Shown one piece after another: positions 62,758 to 64,000 of a DNA stretch of 64,000 bases (the first letter of the stretch is position 1; every line of letters begins with the position of its first letter). The notes beneath the pieces are model-generated. The model was not told the origin of the DNA, did not search any database, and saw only the letters and a program-made list of their open reading frames with translations. The DNA is taken from positions 1,617,895 through 1,681,894 of the forward strand of contig NZ_KB235930.1 in the NCBI RefSeq assembly GCF_000332295.1, in the 5' to 3' direction. The position numbers and the translations under genes are program-made. The stretch is from Fortiea contorta PCC 7126. GTDB taxonomy: Bacteria > Cyanobacteriota > Cyanobacteriia > Cyanobacteriales > Nostocaceae.

Positions 62758-63093
62758 CTATCCGGCTAAACTTTCGACACTTAAAGGAACCATATCACCA
62801 TTTCTTGTTAGTCCTAAGAGCATGGGTTGCTGCGGTTGAATAATTTGACCTGTAAGTACGCAACGTTCTTCTTGTTGAGCTGTGGCGGCGATGCTAGCTC
62901 GAATATCAGTACGAGAAAATCGCGGTTTCCATTCACCTGATTTTTGCTGTACATAATTCCAGAGGATATCGCGGATGAGAGCTTGATACCCTTGATTGCC
63001 AGCCATTTGTTTCAGCTTCTCTTTGAGTTCTCTTTCTAGGCGAATGCTGGTGACTTCCATATCGGTGGTGGGGGTGCGAGCGATTGTATGCAT
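62758..63093 (-). CDS. Ribbon-helix-helix-like protein
   Basis: A 111-residue protein. Residues 12-50 (MEVTSIRLERELKEKLKQMA, then YQALIRDILWNYVQQ) are a strand followed by two helices, the RHH DNA-binding pattern. The C-terminal half (IAATAQQEERCVLTGQ, then LGLTRNGDMVPLSVES) forms a small beta-rich domain of unknown role. TAAGGAG lies 8-9 nt before the ATG at 63093. It is divergent from the structured leader and HNH gene, which it might regulate. No antitoxin partner is adjacent. Confidence 0.75.
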   Translation of the reverse strand: MHTIARTPTTDMEVTSIRLERELKEKLKQMAGNQGYQALIRDILWNYVQQKSGEWKPRFSRTDIRASIAATAQQEERCVLTGQIIQPQQPMLLGLTRNGDMVPLSVESLAG

Positions 63094-63099
63094 GACTTT

Positions 63100-63471
63100 T
63101 TCTCCTTAGAGGTATAGACAGGATAGTAATACAAGTGTAGTATGTTTAAAGGAATGTTCAATAGGTGAAATTTTCTGTGACATCCATTTACCCCATCTCT
63201 ACTTCTTTAAGCGCTATCGAATGCCGAGCTAGTCGGGAATCGATAGCTGTGGGAGTGGAGTATTTTTTTATGGGTGAAGGTAGCCGAAAATTTGGGCAAA
63301 TCGCAGAGGGTAATCATGATTTTAGATATTTCGGCCTAGGTGTGCTGAATACCAAACCACAATTAAATCAAGCAAGCGGGAGGTACAGACCGAGGATGGC
63401 TGTACTAACATAGACCAAAAAACTCTGAGGTCAATTTTCCACCCCCGCTTCCACCAGATAAGAAGCGGGGG
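63100..63471 (+). ncRNA. Structured leader or small RNA ending in a terminator before an HNH gene
   Basis: The region folds into several paired elements. GCTATCGA (63213-63220) pairs with TCGATAGC (63240-63247), enclosing CCGA/TCGG. GCCGAAA (63283-63289) pairs with TTTCGGC (63329-63335). GTACAG (63383-63388) pairs with CTGTAC (63400-63405). A terminator, CCCCCGCTTC/GAAGCGGGGG (63442-63471), is followed by TTTGTTT. An 82-codon open frame (63165-63413) crosses it but has no ribosome site and cuts through the stems. Either it is a regulatory leader for the HNH gene or a separate sRNA. I cannot match it to a known family; the 5' end is approximate. Confidence 0.5.
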
Positions 63472-63478
63472 TTTGTTT
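63442..63478 (+). terminator. Rho-independent terminator 20 nt before an HNH gene
   Basis: A perfect 10-bp GC-rich stem (63442-63451 with 63462-63471) with a 10-nt loop and TTTGTTT downstream. The next gene's ribosome site (AAGGAG, 63481) starts 10 nt later, so termination here would block that gene unless prevented. Confidence 0.8.
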
Positions 63479-63493
63479 ATAAGGAGTCAAGCT

Positions 63494-64000
63494 GTGACGA
63501 GCGCGATGCAAGTGTTAGAGCAATCCGTAGTGGTGTTTTCTCAAAATTACTTGCCACTTTGTCGGATCAATATTAAACGGGCGATTGTGCTGATATTAGA
63601 CAAAAAAGCTGAACCTCTAGGCTTTTCCACAGCGGGTGGGTGGCGAATTCATTCGCCGAGGTTGGTACTAGATGTACCCAAACACATTCGGTTAACGGTG
63701 GCTTCTGGTGAGCGGATGTGGAAAGTTCCACCTGTGAATCGGCGAGAAGTTTTGCGCCGAGATCATCACAGTTGTCAATATTGCGGTAGTAACAAACATC
63801 TGACACTAGATCATGTGATTCCACGCTCTCAAGGGGGGCTTCACACTTGGAATAACGTAGTCATAGCTTGTGCAAGATGTAACTCCTATAAAAGTAATCG
63901 CACCCCCTTAGAAGCGGGTATGCAACTACGTACACAGCCTAAGCCACCAGTTCATCCGGCGATCGCTTTTGCTGTGAGCGAAGCTTGGCGCAACGACGCT
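63494..64000 (+). CDS. HNH endonuclease, cut by window edge
   Basis: The 5' 169 codons of an HNH nuclease of the common cyanobacterial type. The N-terminus reads VVVFSQNYLPLCRINIKRA, then GGWRIHSPRLVLDVPKHI. The HNH core has Cys-x2-Cys (CQYC) and CARC zinc pairs, the active-site LDHVIPRSQGG and HTWNNVV, and a downstream PLEAGMQLRTQPKPP. The start is GTG at 63494 with AAGGAG 7 nt upstream; an ATG at 63506 is an alternative. It is not IscB: the RRXRR/RuvC parts are absent. It lies directly behind a structured leader with a terminator. Its 3' end is outside the window. Confidence 0.85.
   Translation, partial: MTSAMQVLEQSVVVFSQNYLPLCRINIKRAIVLILDKKAEPLGFSTAGGWRIHSPRLVLDVPKHIRLTVASGERMWKVPPVNRREVLRRDHHSCQYCGSNKHLTLDHVIPRSQGGLHTWNNVVIACARCNSYKSNRTPLEAGMQLRTQPKPPVHPAIAFAVSEAWRNDA

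Noticed and set aside
63165-63413. 82-codon plus-strand frame upstream of the HNH gene
   Set aside because: No ribosome site at its GTG, no recognisable protein pattern, and it runs through stable RNA stems. It is kept as part of the leader instead, but translation is not excluded.
63494-64000. IscB-type OMEGA nuclease with the upstream RNA as a guide
   Set aside because: The protein lacks the RuvC and arginine-rich bridge parts in the visible 169 residues and matches the ordinary stand-alone HNH family. The RNA has no evident guide layout.

Overview
The window is cyanobacterial chromosome, most likely from a filamentous, probably nitrogen-fixing Nostocales strain (Nostoc/Anabaena/Fischerella-like). 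The evidence is the many GCGATCGC (HIP1) octamers, moderate to low GC, a CrtO-type carotene ketolase, IctB, DUF928, DUF1823 and DUF2993 proteins, cyanoexosortase, a CphA2-type cyanophycin synthetase, and intergenic DNA full of short tandem and palindromic repeats. No prophage, CRISPR array, rRNA operon or intact transposase gene was seen. One tRNA (Glu, UUC) lies at 59090-59162.

Layout. 1-8.3 kb: a 20-bp tandem repeat, a phosphoketolase-like ThDP enzyme on the minus strand, then a plus-strand run of cytochrome P450 (CYP110-like), a DUF2993 protein, CrtO and a saccharopine-dehydrogenase-like protein, which looks like a carotenoid/lipid-modifying group. 8.3-12.2 kb: an Na+/H+ antiporter, a non-coding 63-bp tandem repeat and two tandem rhomboid proteases. 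12.4-23.2 kb: an exopolysaccharide/exosortase region (Wzc-like and Wza-like proteins, cyanoexosortase and its partner protein, a DegT-type aminotransferase). Next to it are a GAF protein that resembles a histidine kinase but lacks the key residues, and IctB. 23.3-29 kb: a WGxxGxxG small protein, SmpB, a LuxR-type response regulator, LMW-PTP, YbaB/EbfC and a cyanobacterial hypothetical. 28.2-31.4 kb: a DUF928 gene and a CHAT-CHASE2 fusion gene in one operon. 31.5-32.5 kb: a two-gene cassette (antitoxin-like protein plus HNH nuclease) bounded by 36-bp direct repeats. 32.5-44.7 kb: mostly metabolism (aspartate kinase, CphA2, DAHP synthase, a GH13 enzyme, acylphosphatase, an M3 peptidase, an SMR transporter). 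44.7-53.6 kb: a FAD/Rieske oxidoreductase, ABC transporters, an FkbM methyltransferase and an overlapping RHH/PAS gene pair preceded by TGTCAT repeats. 53.7-61.9 kb: a TonB-like protein with a 16-residue repeat tail, an orphan cytochrome b6-like protein lacking a heme ligand, a second antiporter, tRNA-Glu, a SRPBCC protein and a second sensor kinase lacking its phospho-acceptor histidine. 62.7-64 kb: an RHH protein, a structured leader ending in a terminator, and an HNH endonuclease cut by the window edge.

The most interesting items are the direct-repeat-bounded HNH cassette (31.5-32.5 kb), the structured leader and terminator ahead of the second HNH gene (63.1-63.5 kb), the RHH/PAS pair with its iteron-like operator (50.4-51.6 kb), the CHAT-CHASE2/DUF928 operon, the two sensor kinases without phospho-acceptor histidines, and the cytochrome b6-like protein with an incomplete heme ligand set. 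All function calls come from reading the sequence; no database search was run.
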